In this document: positions 14,037 to 22,659 of the stretch, piece after piece | Layout: each line of letters opens with the position of its first letter | Position numbering within the stretch: position 1 is the first letter of the stretch | NCBI GenBank assembly: GCA_025922875.1 | Contig: JAICGZ010000003.1 | Span: forward strand, 1 to 61,908 | Direction: 5' to 3' | Length of the DNA: 61,908 bases | Source: Pyrinomonadaceae bacterium | Lineage (GTDB): Bacteria; Acidobacteriota; Blastocatellia; Pyrinomonadales; Pyrinomonadaceae | The notes under the pieces: generated by a model | The model's database searches: none | Told to the model about the DNA's origin: nothing | The model's input: only the letters and a program-made list of their open reading frames with translations | Program-made: the position numbers and the translations under genes

Positions 14037-17000
14037 AAAAATTGATCTTCAACCCCACTCTGATCTGCCTTGGCCTCATGGTCCGCTTCGCAACAAGAAA
14101 CGCCTCGTCGAAATTAATGAACTCGGATCCAAAACTGAACACCGTCTTATTCAACACATTATCAACCTCCACTGAGAATCGCAGACGCTTGATTTCGCGC
14201 GTGACGTTCAGATCGAACACGAAGAGACCTGGGCCGCGGCCCGCGTTGCGTGGCAGGTTTCCTACCTGACCAATCTGCGGCACGCTGAATGACTGGATCA
14301 CGGAAGGATCGAGCGGCTCACCGGGTGCACGCCAGCGAAGTAGACGAAGGTCTCCGGAATAGTTGGGACGATCGTTTGAGACGTCGTCGAGATTGCGATC
14401 GACGCCGCCAAGTGAGATGTTGAATGGCGCGCCCGAGGCGACACGCCAGATCGGGGACAACTGCAACGAGCCGAGTACACGCGGCAAGTGGAACGTTCCT
14501 GAAAACACAAAACGGTGGCGGCGATCGAGCAGACTACGCGCTCGTTCAGCACGGAAGTCTCCTGGAACAAGCGCATCGGAGGTGTTAACCACTCCATCGT
14601 CAATCAAACTCGACAGCGTGTAACCAGCACGAAAAGTGAACCCGGAACCAAATCGCTTCCGCAACTCGAGTGTCATGCCTCGATAGAAACTATTTCCCGC
14701 CGAGATCAGTTGCTCGAGTTCTCCGCGAGTAGGATCCGGGCGCAGGTGATTGAGTGTGGCCAGTGCGACTTCGATCATGGTCGTCGAAGTTGGACTGTTG
14801 AGATTCATCACTGAAACCGGAACGCCAAATTCGACTGTGCGATTCACGCTGTTTGAGCTCGGGCTTCCGTAGCTAAACCTGACGAGTTCGCCTGCCGTGG
14901 CGGCATTGTAAAGCGGGCGAGATGACGTCGTGGGATTAAAGAAGTTCGCAAAATCGCGTGAGGCAAGGAACTCGGAGAAGTCTTTGTAGCCGGAAGGAAG
15001 CACAGGCGCATTTGCATTGAATTCTCGCCAGAGGTGTATGCCTCGCGTAAAAGTGAAGTTTGCTTCAACGGAATAGCCTCGGCCCAAATCACGTTCGACA
15101 CCAGCATTGATCTGGTAGCTCTCGGGAATTCTCAAAGCGGGATCCAGGCGGCGTGAGAAGTCTGTATTCAAAACCCCGAACTCACGGGCCAAACGCGAGT
15201 CAACCGTGAGCGTCTCAGGAAACCGAAGATTCGCCGCGATGAAGGCACGCCTCTGTTCCGCTGTCATCGGCTTACCTGTCGCTGGGTCGCGAAGCTGATT
15301 CGTGTCGAAGAAGAGTTGTTGTTTGCCTAAAGTGAAATCGTCGATCGTTCGCAGCAATGGTCGGTTGAAGAAGATCCCGCCGCCAAACCGCAGCACGAGT
15401 TTCCCTGATTCAAACGGGCTGTAAGCGATTGACAGCCGTGGGCCAAAATTGTTTGGGTCGCGCAAGATAGTCTCGTACTCATAACGCAAGCCGTAACTCA
15501 AAAGCAGTTGCGGCAGGAGTTGCCACTCATCCTGCACGAAGACGCCGGTATAAGTATTCTTCTGCGTTGATGAGCTTTGGAAGTTCTGCCTGAAGCGACT
15601 GGGAATTCCGGCCAGAAAGTCTCCCGCACTGGCGAAGTTAAAAGTCCCGCTGAGATCCGAAAGATCAATAAACGTCGAACGAACGTGATGAACGTCAGCT
15701 CCGAGCTTGAGTGAGTGATTGCCACTCACGAACGAGAGCACGTCCTGAATTTGCATGCGATCCTCACGGCGATCACTGCCGCCCGAGGTCGAGGATCCGG
15801 CGATCAGTGTCCCCGATCGTCTTTCCGTATCTCCAGCAATTAACGGATCATTCAAAGTGATAAGCACGACGGGCTTATCACCCGCGGAAGCTTCGAAAGC
15901 CGGCGCCAGACGCGAGTACTGAAGTCGCAGTTGATTCACCAGCCGGTCAGACAACACGTAATTATCCGATAACGAGATTGCGTCTGAATTGCGTCTTCGT
16001 CCCTGGAGCGCCTCCGCCAGACGATTACCGCCGCCAAACTGTCTCAGGTTGATGAGCCGTCCCCGTTGATAAACGAGCGACGCGTTATGCATTGGTCCAA
16101 ACTGATGATCGACGCGCGCCGTGATATTCGTGTTTTTTAGTGGCGTGCTGATCGAGGAGATGAACGGCGCGACCTCAGCGGCGAGCGTCGGAGCTTCAGC
16201 ATCTTCGAGCCGTGTGCGAGCAAGGTGGGTTGGATTAGGCAGCGGAAATGCAGCGTTCTGTTTCACCGGAACGAGCGTGTCGATAAGCGCGCTATCCAGA
16301 ACGCGATTTGTTTCGTAAGAAACAAAGAACACCGACTCACTGCCAGGCAAGGGGCCACCTAGCGTGAATCCGGCGACGTGTTCCTGTAGCGGCAGCCGCG
16401 GAACGCCCAACGAATTATTGCGAAAGCTGTTTGCGTTGAGTGCTTCGTCCTTGAAGAAGTAAAACGCGCGACCATGAAACTGCTGCGAGCCGCTGCGTGT
16501 GCGCAGGTTGACACGACCACCGGACGCGCGCCCATACTCAGCCGAGAATTGATTATTGATCACCTGCACCTCCGCGACCGCCTCGAGCGACGGTTGAAAA
16601 CGCTCGCGGGCCGCGCGATCGTCGTTGTTGTCCAAGCCGTCGATGGTCAGGTTGTTGGAGTAAGCCGGCGCGCCTGCGAGAGAGAACGTACCCGCTTCTT
16701 CAGGTGTGTTCGCATGATTTGTGTTGCGATCTTCCGCGAGATCACGCGTGGAGAGTGATTCTTCCGTTACGCCGGGAAGTGTAAACAGCAGATCCAGAAC
16801 TGAACGCGTCGCGATTGGTAAGGACTCTGTTTCACGCGACGTGAGTGTCGCGCCAACGATCGTCCGTTTCGTATCAATGACTGCTGTATCTGCGGCTGCG
16901 ATAACAACCGGCTCAACGAGAACGTCTGACGGAATCAGCGTCGCATCAAACTGCAAACTCTGCCCGGAGACAGTTGCGACGCCATTGATTTCCTGGGCTG

Positions 17001-17259
17001 CAAACCCTGTATATGAAACTCTAATGGCGTATGTTCCGGGTTCGAGTTGAATTAGACGATAGCGACCTTCGGTATCGGTCGTGGTGGTGCGCTTTTGACC
17101 CGACTTGACGAGCTTCGCTTCGACTTCGGCTCCCGGAAGCACGGCTGTGTTCTGGTCCATGACGCGGCCGAAGATCGTGACTGTGTCGAGATCCTGCGCT
17201 TTAAGATTTAGGTTGAGAGTTAATACAAGAATAGTGAGAAGTGTGAGACGTGAGGTCAT
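14035..17259 (-). CDS. Oar-like TonB-dependent receptor with carboxypeptidase-regulatory N-domain
   Basis: An outer-membrane protein of 1,074 residues. The signal peptide ends LNLKAQ. Residues 27-115 are a CarboxypepD_reg-like domain (GRVMDQNTAVLPGAEV, YAIRVSYTGF). A plug domain follows with SLAGAPAYSNNLTIDGLDNN and VINNQFSAEYGRASGG. The remainder is a large beta-barrel ending RVGLKINF, with the terminal Phe of outer-membrane proteins. This architecture is greatly expanded in acidobacteria, where substrates are mostly unknown (probably glycans or peptides). It is monocistronic. Its stop codon lies inside the family A repeat. Confidence 0.9.
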   Translation of the reverse strand: MTSRLTLLTILVLTLNLNLKAQDLDTVTIFGRVMDQNTAVLPGAEVEAKLVKSGQKRTTTTDTEGRYRLIQLEPGTYAIRVSYTGFAAQEINGVATVSGQSLQFDATLIPSDVLVEPVVIAAADTAVIDTKRTIVGATLTSRETESLPIATRSVLDLLFTLPGVTEESLSTRDLAEDRNTNHANTPEEAGTFSLAGAPAYSNNLTIDGLDNNDDRAARERFQPSLEAVAEVQVINNQFSAEYGRASGGRVNLRTRSGSQQFHGRAFYFFKDEALNANSFRNNSLGVPRLPLQEHVAGFTLGGPLPGSESVFFVSYETNRVLDSALIDTLVPVKQNAAFPLPNPTHLARTRLEDAEAPTLAAEVAPFISSISTPLKNTNITARVDHQFGPMHNASLVYQRGRLINLRQFGGGNRLAEALQGRRRNSDAISLSDNYVLSDRLVNQLRLQYSRLAPAFEASAGDKPVVLITLNDPLIAGDTERRSGTLIAGSSTSGGSDRREDRMQIQDVLSFVSGNHSLKLGADVHHVRSTFIDLSDLSGTFNFASAGDFLAGIPSRFRQNFQSSSTQKNTYTGVFVQDEWQLLPQLLLSYGLRYEYETILRDPNNFGPRLSIAYSPFESGKLVLRFGGGIFFNRPLLRTIDDFTLGKQQLFFDTNQLRDPATGKPMTAEQRRAFIAANLRFPETLTVDSRLAREFGVLNTDFSRRLDPALRIPESYQINAGVERDLGRGYSVEANFTFTRGIHLWREFNANAPVLPSGYKDFSEFLASRDFANFFNPTTSSRPLYNAATAGELVRFSYGSPSSNSVNRTVEFGVPVSVMNLNSPTSTTMIEVALATLNHLRPDPTRGELEQLISAGNSFYRGMTLELRKRFGSGFTFRAGYTLSSLIDDGVVNTSDALVPGDFRAERARSLLDRRHRFVFSGTFHLPRVLGSLQLSPIWRVASGAPFNISLGGVDRNLDDVSNDRPNYSGDLRLLRWRAPGEPLDPSVIQSFSVPQIGQVGNLPRNAGRGPGLFVFDLNVTREIKRLRFSVEVDNVLNKTVFSFGSEFINFDEAFLVAKRTMRPRQIRVGLKINF

Positions 17260-17305
17260 CTTTTGTAACTCCTTGTGAGGTTTCTACTACGCGCGAAACT
17301 GTATC

Positions 17306-17335
17306 ACAGGATTTACAAGATTTACAGGATGTCTA
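17306..17335. repeat. Family E words (ACAGGATTTACAAGAT) abutting the hspR stop
   Basis: Three direct words ACAGGATTT, ACAAGATTT, ACAGGAT end in GTCTA, whose CTA is the hspR stop codon on the minus strand. The same stop-plus-word junction (TTAGACAGGAT) occurs after the phosphoesterase gene (21647) and near the tricorn-like gene (57251). There is no opposing arm here, so this is a half element. Confidence 0.6.
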
Positions 17336-17722
17336 ATGTTTTACTCTTCGTCGCAACGCGGCAGCGCGAGTGAGAGGCACAAGCGCGTCACTCGCTTCCG
17401 GTACGGGATCAAAACTGGTGAGCTCATCGGCGTGCGATTGCAGATACTGGAAGAACCGCTCAAACTCCCGCTGCATCGCGTCCATCTTTTCACGCATGTT
17501 GAGAATGATCTCAACGCCCGCGAGATTCACTCCAAGGTCACGAGTCAACGAAAGAATAAGCTCGAGCCGTTCAAGATCCGGATCGGTGTACAGCCGCGTG
17601 TTTCCTTCCGAGCGTGAAGGCTTCAACAACCCCTCGCGTTCATAAAGTCTCAGCGTTTGCGGATGAATGCCATACTGCTCCGCTACCGCGCTGATCGTGT
17701 ACGTTTTCGGCTTCCTCGTCAC
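17333..17722 (-). CDS. hspR: HspR-type MerR family heat-shock repressor
   Basis: A 129-residue repressor. The N-terminal winged helix is of MerR type: YTISAVAEQYGIHPQTLRLYEREGLLKPSRSEGNTRLYT. The rest is a dimerisation helix (VEIILNMREKMDAMQREFERFF). It is the last gene of dnaK-dnaJ-hspR and starts five bases after dnaJ. In actinobacteria HspR binds HAIR sites with DnaK as co-repressor and shuts off its own operon. A HAIR-like site is visible in the dnaK promoter here (20994-21014), so autoregulation is likely. Confidence 0.88.
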   Translation of the reverse strand: MTRKPKTYTISAVAEQYGIHPQTLRLYEREGLLKPSRSEGNTRLYTDPDLERLELILSLTRDLGVNLAGVEIILNMREKMDAMQREFERFFQYLQSHADELTSFDPVPEASDALVPLTRAAALRRRVKH

Positions 17723-17726
17723 TCAG

Positions 17727-18890
17727 TCACTCTAACCCCATCTCAACTCGCGGGTTCGTCGCATTCAGCTTCGAATACTCCCGCAGCAATTCCTTGGTCT
17801 CTTCCGAAATCACTTTCGGCAAAGTCACTTGCACTTCTACAAACTGATGCCCCTTCGCGCCCGGATTGCGAAGCGATGGCGCTCCACGCTCCCGCAAACG
17901 AAACTTCTGTCCAGACTGTGTTCCGGGTGGAACGCGTAACTGCGTCTTACCTTCAACCGTCGGCACTTCGATCTTCGCGCCGAGCGCAGCTTCCGGCACG
18001 GTAATCGGAACGGTTACGTAGATGTTGTCGCCCTTGCGCGTGAAGTACTTATGCGGGCCGACGTTGGTGATGATGTGCAGATCACCCGGCGGAGCACCCA
18101 GACGGCCGCCTTCACCTTTCCCGGGAATTCTCACGCGCGAGCCTGTCTCGACACCTGCCGGAATACGGACCTTCACCGTCTCCGTCTTGGGCATCGTGCC
18201 TTTTCCGTGGCAAAGCGAACACGGCGCGCGACGTCGTCCGGTACCACCGCAGTCAGGACACTCCTGCGCAAATCTCAAACGGCCGCCGGCTCTTTGCACC
18301 TGGCCCGTTCCCTTACACGTAGGACAAACAACTACTGGTCCACCAGTGTCGCCCGCTCCATTGCAACGCGAACACTGCTCGGAACGATTGACCGTGATGT
18401 TTGTGGTGAGTCCCTTGATTGCTTCTTCAAACGAGAGGCTCAGCGGCATCTCGATGTCCGCGCCTCGTTGCGGCTGAGGCCGCGGTGGTTCCTTTTCGCG
18501 CGTGGCGCCACCACCAAAAAGATCGGCGAAGATGTCGCGAAAACTGCTGCCGCCGCCTCCAGCACCACTCGACGCGCTACCCCAATCAAAACCAGTGAAA
18601 TCAAAACCCGGTGCGGTCCGGCCGCCACCGGATGGACCAGCACCTCTCGCCGCCGCGTCAGCGAGGTTTTCAGAGTACTGCCCGAAGCGGTCGTAAACGC
18701 TTCTCTTCTTCGGATCCGAAAGCACGTCGTGCGCTTCGGACATGAGTTTGAAGCGTTCCTCGGCAGCCTTGTCACCCGGATTCACATCAGGGTGATACTT
18801 ACGCGCCAAACGCCGGTAAGCCTTCTTGATTTCATCCGGCTTGGCGTCGCGCTTGATGCCGAGTATTTCGTAATAGTCTTGCTTAGCCAT
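17727..18890 (-). CDS. dnaJ: Chaperone protein DnaJ
   Basis: A 387-residue type I Hsp40, co-chaperone of DnaK. It has a J-domain with HPDVN near residue 33, then a Gly/Phe-rich linker (about 78-130). A zinc-finger region with four repeats follows (CSRCNGAG, CPTCKGTG, CPDCGGTG, CSLCHGKG), and then the substrate-binding C-terminal domains. All zinc cysteines are present. It is second in the dnaK operon. The gap to dnaK is filled by a long family D hairpin. Confidence 0.95.
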   Translation of the reverse strand: MAKQDYYEILGIKRDAKPDEIKKAYRRLARKYHPDVNPGDKAAEERFKLMSEAHDVLSDPKKRSVYDRFGQYSENLADAAARGAGPSGGGRTAPGFDFTGFDWGSASSGAGGGGSSFRDIFADLFGGGATREKEPPRPQPQRGADIEMPLSLSFEEAIKGLTTNITVNRSEQCSRCNGAGDTGGPVVVCPTCKGTGQVQRAGGRLRFAQECPDCGGTGRRRAPCSLCHGKGTMPKTETVKVRIPAGVETGSRVRIPGKGEGGRLGAPPGDLHIITNVGPHKYFTRKGDNIYVTVPITVPEAALGAKIEVPTVEGKTQLRVPPGTQSGQKFRLRERGAPSLRNPGAKGHQFVEVQVTLPKVISEETKELLREYSKLNATNPRVEMGLE

Positions 18891-18898
18891 CTAGTTTA

Positions 18899-18994
18899 TT
18901 GCCGATTGCCAATTGCCGATTTCCGATTGAAGAAAAGGCGGAGCGAATACTACTTCTCCGCCTCTTCAATTGGCATTCGGCAATCGGCAATTGG
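18899..18994. repeat. Intergenic inverted repeat, family D (GCCGATT words), between dnaK and dnaJ
   Basis: The arms are built from GCCGATTGCC words at 18901-18930 and their complement at 18967-18994. The stem continues inward through GAAGAAAAGGCGGAG and CTCCGCCTCTTC. The predicted hairpin of nearly 100 bases takes up the whole spacer from the dnaK stop to just before the dnaJ start. It may lower dnaJ expression relative to dnaK or set mRNA processing. Confidence 0.85.
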
Positions 18995-18998
18995 AATG

Positions 18999-20921
18999 CT
19001 ATTTGTTCTCGTCTACATCCACGTACTCGGCATCGATGACGTTGTCGTCAGCCGAACCACCCGAGGATGATGCACCTGCCGCTGACGCTTGATCACCACC
19101 CGGTTGCGCACCAGCTCCCGGCGGTGGCGCCTGCTGATAGAGCGCCTCAGCCAACTTGTGCGACGCGGTTTGCAGTTGATTGAAAGCGTTGTTAAGCGTT
19201 TCGACTCCGCCTTCAGCCAGTGCCTTCTTCGCCTCAGCAATCGCCGATTCGACGTCAGCCGCAACTGCTCCGACCTTGTCGCGATTGTCGGAGAGCGTCT
19301 TCTCCATCTGATAGACGAGTCCATCCAGACGATTGCGCGCTTCGATCTCCTCGCGCTTGCGAGCGTCGTCAGCAGAGTGCGACTCGGCGTCCTTCATCAT
19401 CTTGTCGATTTCGTCCTTCGACAAACCGGAAGAAGCCGTAATCGTGATCTTCTGTTCGCGGCCGGTTCCCATGTCCTTGGCCGAAACGTTCACGATGCCG
19501 TTGGCGTCGAGGTCAAAAGTAACTTCCACCTGCGGCATGCCACGCGGTGCCGGTGGAATACCGACGAGGTGAAACTTGCCCAACGTGCGATTGTCACTGG
19601 CCATCGGCCGCTCACCTTGCAGCACGTGGACTTCCACCGACGTCTGATTGTCGGAAGCGGTTGAAAAGATCTCCGACTTCCGTGTGGGAATAGTCGTGTT
19701 TCTTTCGATCAACTTGGTGAACACTCCGCCCAGCGTCTCGATGCCGAGGCTCAGTGGTGTCACGTCGAGCAGAAGGATGTCGGTCTTTTCACCTGAAAGA
19801 ACACCCGCCTGCACGGCCGCGCCGATCGCAACCACTTCGTCAGGGTTCACGCTTTTGTTTGGCTCCTTGCCAAACATTTCCTTTACGATTTCCTGAACTT
19901 TCGGAATACGCGTCGAACCACCAACGAGCACTACCTCGTCGATCTTCTTCGCATCGAGGCCGGCATCCTTCAACGCCGTCTCGACAGGACCTCTCAGTCT
20001 CGAGAGGATCGGATCCACCAACTGCTCAAAACGTGCTCGCGTAAGTTTCATCGCGAGGTGTTTCGGACCGGACTGATCCGCGGTCACGAACGGAAGATTT
20101 ACCTCAGTTTCCATCGTGCTCGACAGTTCGATCTTTGCCTTCTCCGCGGCTTCCTTCAAACGCTGCAACGCCATTTTGTCGTTGGAAAGGTCGATACCCT
20201 GGTCCTTCTTGAACTCCTCGATAATCCACTCGATGAGTCGTTCGTCGATGTCATCGCCGCCCAGGTGTGTATCGCCGTTTGTCGACTTCACTTCGACGAC
20301 GCCCTCACCAACCTCGAGGATCGACACGTCAAACGTACCGCCGCCGAAGTCAAACACTGCGATCGTCTCGTCCTTCTTTTTATCGAGGCCGTAGGCAAGC
20401 GCTGCTGCCGTCGGCTCGTTCACGATACGCATCACTTCGAGGCCCGCGATTCTGCCGGCGTCTTTCGTCGCCTGGCGTTGCGAGTCGTTGAAGTAAGCGG
20501 GGACGGTGATCACGGCCTTATCGACTTTCTGACCGAGATAATCTTCAGCCGACTGTTTCATCTTTTGCAGGATGATCGCCGAGATCTCCGGCGGGCTCCA
20601 TTCTTTGCCGCCCGCCGCGAGACGCACATCGCCATTGCCCGCGCCCTGAACTTTGTATGGAACCTGTTTGATTTCTTCCGTAACTTCGTTATAGCGACGT
20701 CCCATGAATCGCTTAATCGAATAGACAGTATTTTCGGGATTGGTTACCGCCTGGCGTTTGGCAACCTGACCAACAAGGCGACTGCCGTCTTTGGTGAACG
20801 CCACGACCGAGGGCGTGGTGCGGCCACCTTCGGAGTTAGTGATTACGGTGGGCTCACCACCTTCCATCACCGCCACGACCGAGTTGGTTGTTCCTAGGTC
20901 AATTCCAATAATCTTGCTCAT
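18999..20921 (-). CDS. dnaK: Chaperone protein DnaK (Hsp70)
   Basis: A 640-residue Hsp70 of normal length. ATPase domain: [49 protein letters not shown]-type loop ([13 protein letters not shown]) and [11 protein letters not shown]. The linker [19 protein letters not shown] is followed by the peptide-binding domain and a helical lid with a Gly/Gln/Ala-rich tail ending [14 protein letters not shown]. It is first in the dnaK-dnaJ-hspR operon with its own promoter and HAIR-like site about 65-95 bases upstream. The ribosome binding site is GGAG, eight bases before ATG. Confidence 0.97.
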   Translation of the reverse strand: MSKIIGIDLGTTNSVVAVMEGGEPTVITNSEGGRTTPSVVAFTKDGSRLVGQVAKRQAVTNPENTVYSIKRFMGRRYNEVTEEIKQVPYKVQGAGNGDVRLAAGGKEWSPPEISAIILQKMKQSAEDYLGQKVDKAVITVPAYFNDSQRQATKDAGRIAGLEVMRIVNEPTAAALAYGLDKKKDETIAVFDFGGGTFDVSILEVGEGVVEVKSTNGDTHLGGDDIDERLIEWIIEEFKKDQGIDLSNDKMALQRLKEAAEKAKIELSSTMETEVNLPFVTADQSGPKHLAMKLTRARFEQLVDPILSRLRGPVETALKDAGLDAKKIDEVVLVGGSTRIPKVQEIVKEMFGKEPNKSVNPDEVVAIGAAVQAGVLSGEKTDILLLDVTPLSLGIETLGGVFTKLIERNTTIPTRKSEIFSTASDNQTSVEVHVLQGERPMASDNRTLGKFHLVGIPPAPRGMPQVEVTFDLDANGIVNVSAKDMGTGREQKITITASSGLSKDEIDKMMKDAESHSADDARKREEIEARNRLDGLVYQMEKTLSDNRDKVGAVAADVESAIAEAKKALAEGGVETLNNAFNQLQTASHKLAEALYQQAPPPGAGAQPGGDQASAAGASSSGGSADDNVIDAEYVDVDENK

Positions 20922-20984
20922 CTTTTAGTCTCCAAAACCTTCCTTGATTAAAGCATTGCGACAATTCGCCTTGAACGCTCGCAC

Positions 20985-21013
20985 AATATAATACTTGAGT
21001 GCGTCATTGTCAA
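20985..21013 (-). promoter_or_regulatory. Sigma-70-type promoter of dnaK-dnaJ-hspR
   Basis: On the minus strand a -35 TTGACA (21013-21008) and a -10 TATATT (20990-20985) are separated by exactly 17 bases. The expected start is near 20978, giving a leader of about 57 bases. The -35 box is shared with the HAIR-like operator. Confidence 0.75.
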
Positions 21014-21014
21014 C
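20994..21014. promoter_or_regulatory. HAIR-like HspR operator
   Basis: On the minus strand GTTGACA-N7-ACTCAAG resembles the HAIR consensus CTTGAGT-N7-ACTCAAG. The right half is perfect, the left matches four of seven, and the spacing is exact. Another ACTCAAA lies just upstream (near 21019-21025). Because it overlaps the -35 box and spacer, bound HspR would block RNA polymerase. Confidence 0.6.
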
Positions 21015-21038
21015 TTTATTTGAGTGTCTCTTAGATGC

Positions 21039-21623
21039 CTAACGGCGGTCTTCGTTTACCAGTTTTGAGACAAAAAAGACGTAGTGAGCGCCGGAAAGTA
21101 CGGCGAAGGCGAAGACGGTAGTGTAGATGGTAGGCAGGTAATAGCCGGTGCCGTAGGGCACGCTGGCGGCGAACATGATGGCGGCAATTGCGATGATTTG
21201 TACGGTGGTATTGATTTTTCCAAGCAGAGAGGGACGGAAGCCCCGGAATCCGGTGACGATGTTGATGGCCGCCGCCCCGACGAGAATAAAAACGTCGCGG
21301 CTGATGACCGCTACGGTTACCCAAAACGGAACCGGAAGATGAGACGGCAAGGGCTGTGGGAAAACGGCCCTCATCGACAAAACGACGAAAGCCGTAACCA
21401 GCATCAGTTTGTCTGCAATTGGATCAAGGATAGTTCCGAGCTGAGACTTTTGATTGAAACGCCGCGCCAACAGGCCGTCCAACCCGTCTGTAATTCCAGC
21501 GAGAATGAAAATAGCGAGGGCAAGTACGAATCGTTGATAAAAGAGCAACGAGACGAAGACCGGAATCAAAACCATCCGGAATACAGTCAGAAGATTAGGA
21601 ACAGTGACGATCCGGGAGGACAT
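21039..21623 (-). CDS. pgsA: CDP-diacylglycerol--glycerol-3-phosphate 3-phosphatidyltransferase
   Basis: An integral inner-membrane enzyme of 194 residues making phosphatidylglycerol-phosphate, the first step to phosphatidylglycerol and cardiolipin. The CDP-alcohol phosphotransferase signature is complete: DGLDGLLARRFNQKSQLG followed by TILDPIADK (DG-x2-AR-x8-G-x3-D-x3-D). It has about five or six hydrophobic helices, and NLLTVFRMVLIPVF at the N-terminus is typical. It lies 23 bases downstream of the phosphoesterase gene on the same strand. Confidence 0.92.
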   Translation of the reverse strand: MSSRIVTVPNLLTVFRMVLIPVFVSLLFYQRFVLALAIFILAGITDGLDGLLARRFNQKSQLGTILDPIADKLMLVTAFVVLSMRAVFPQPLPSHLPVPFWVTVAVISRDVFILVGAAAINIVTGFRGFRPSLLGKINTTVQIIAIAAIMFAASVPYGTGYYLPTIYTTVFAFAVLSGAHYVFFVSKLVNEDRR

Positions 21624-21629
21624 GTAGTT

Positions 21630-21646
21630 ACAGGATTACATCCTGT
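21630..21646. repeat. Small family E palindrome ACAGGAT-TAC-ATCCTGT
   Basis: A perfect 7-bp inverted repeat with a three-base loop fills the gap between the phosphoesterase stop (21647) and the pgsA start (21623). The stop codon TAG is directly followed by ACAGGAT. Confidence 0.7.
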
Positions 21647-22510
21647 CTAACTTCGAAGTTCCAACAACGATATTTCCGGAGGGCAGCCGTATCTGATGGG
21701 TAACACCACAGTCCCTAAACCGCGGTTAACGTAAATCTGAGTATTTCCGAGGCGTCCGAGGCCCTTCAACAAACGTTTCCGGGCTCCTCGCAAGGTGTTG
21801 CGCTCACCTCTGATCGCAACCTGCCCGCCATGGGTATGTCCGCTGAGAACCAAATCAACCGAAGCTCGCGCTGCGCGCCGGAGAACAATTGGATTGTGTG
21901 CGAGCAGGAGTTTCATTTCATCCTGACGTGCGCCCGCTAGCGCCAGCGATAAGTCTTCGAGGCCCACCATCGTATCGTCGACACCTGCCAGCCAGAAGGC
22001 CTCACCATTTTTTTCGAAGCGCATGCCTTCGTTTACCAGGACGGTGATTCCCTCGGCACGAAACAGGTCCGTTATCAGGGCTGCATCGGTCCAATGATCG
22101 TGGTTACCCAGGACGGCGTAGACTCCATGTCGCGCTTCCAATTTACCCAACATCTCCGCGCAGGGTGCCGCGTAATATCGCTCCTTGGAGATGTAATCGC
22201 CGGTCAGAGCGATGATGTCAGGCTTGAGCCGGTTTGCTGTATCAACGGCGCGCTCGATCTGTTCTCGATCTGAAAATGGACCGTGATGAATATCTGAAAG
22301 CTGCACTATGCGAAAGCCATCGAAGGCCTTCGGCAACCGGTTTAACTGGATTTGTTCGTGCTCGATGCTCAGCATGTACGGCTCGGTGAGGGCAGCACGC
22401 GCCACATGCGTCAAACTAAGAGCCAGGGAACGTAACGGAGTGTCGGGTCGTTTGGCGCCGCCATAGGGCGCGACACGTCTACGCTGGTTCCATCGAAGGG
22501 GAGTCGCCAT
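21647..22510 (-). CDS. Calcineurin-like metallophosphoesterase (YkuE/YaeI-like)
   Basis: A 287-residue metal-dependent phosphoesterase. Metal-site motifs appear in order: LSDIHHG (D-x-H), LTGDYIS (GD), LGNHDHW (GNHD), LLAHNPIV and LSGHTHGGQ (GHTH). The YaeI/YkuE branch includes lipid-linked phosphodiesterases, which would fit the neighbour pgsA. The frame is open to 22633, but a promoter (22568-22596) lies inside that extension and its residues look random. ATG 22510 is therefore preferred. Confidence 0.85.
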   Translation of the reverse strand: MATPLRWNQRRRVAPYGGAKRPDTPLRSLALSLTHVARAALTEPYMLSIEHEQIQLNRLPKAFDGFRIVQLSDIHHGPFSDREQIERAVDTANRLKPDIIALTGDYISKERYYAAPCAEMLGKLEARHGVYAVLGNHDHWTDAALITDLFRAEGITVLVNEGMRFEKNGEAFWLAGVDDTMVGLEDLSLALAGARQDEMKLLLAHNPIVLRRAARASVDLVLSGHTHGGQVAIRGERNTLRGARKRLLKGLGRLGNTQIYVNRGLGTVVLPIRYGCPPEISLLELRS

Positions 22511-22567
22511 AGTTGTTTCGATGATTGGACGCCAACCTGCCGGGGGAAGCGCCCTTAAGTGGGGCGC

Positions 22568-22596
22568 ATTATAGAGACCTCCCCTTAGGGAAGCAA
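22568..22596 (-). promoter_or_regulatory. Probable sigma-70 promoter for the phosphoesterase-pgsA unit
   Basis: Minus strand: TTGCTT (22596-22591), a 17-base spacer and a perfect TATAAT (22573-22568). It lies about 55 bases before ATG 22510, and this decides the start of the phosphoesterase. Confidence 0.6.
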
Positions 22597-22659
22597 CTCC
22601 CGAAGACGGCGCAACCGTGGGCAGTTGTGGCATAATCGGCTGATTTTGCCGAAAACCTA

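Noticed and set aside
22549-22567. GCGCCC/GGGCGC hairpin as another repeat family
   Set aside because: It is short and single in the window, and not clearly different from chance in GC-rich DNA.
22511-22633. N-terminal extension of the metallophosphoesterase to 22633
   Set aside because: A TATAAT promoter with 17-base spacing lies inside it and the residues look random.
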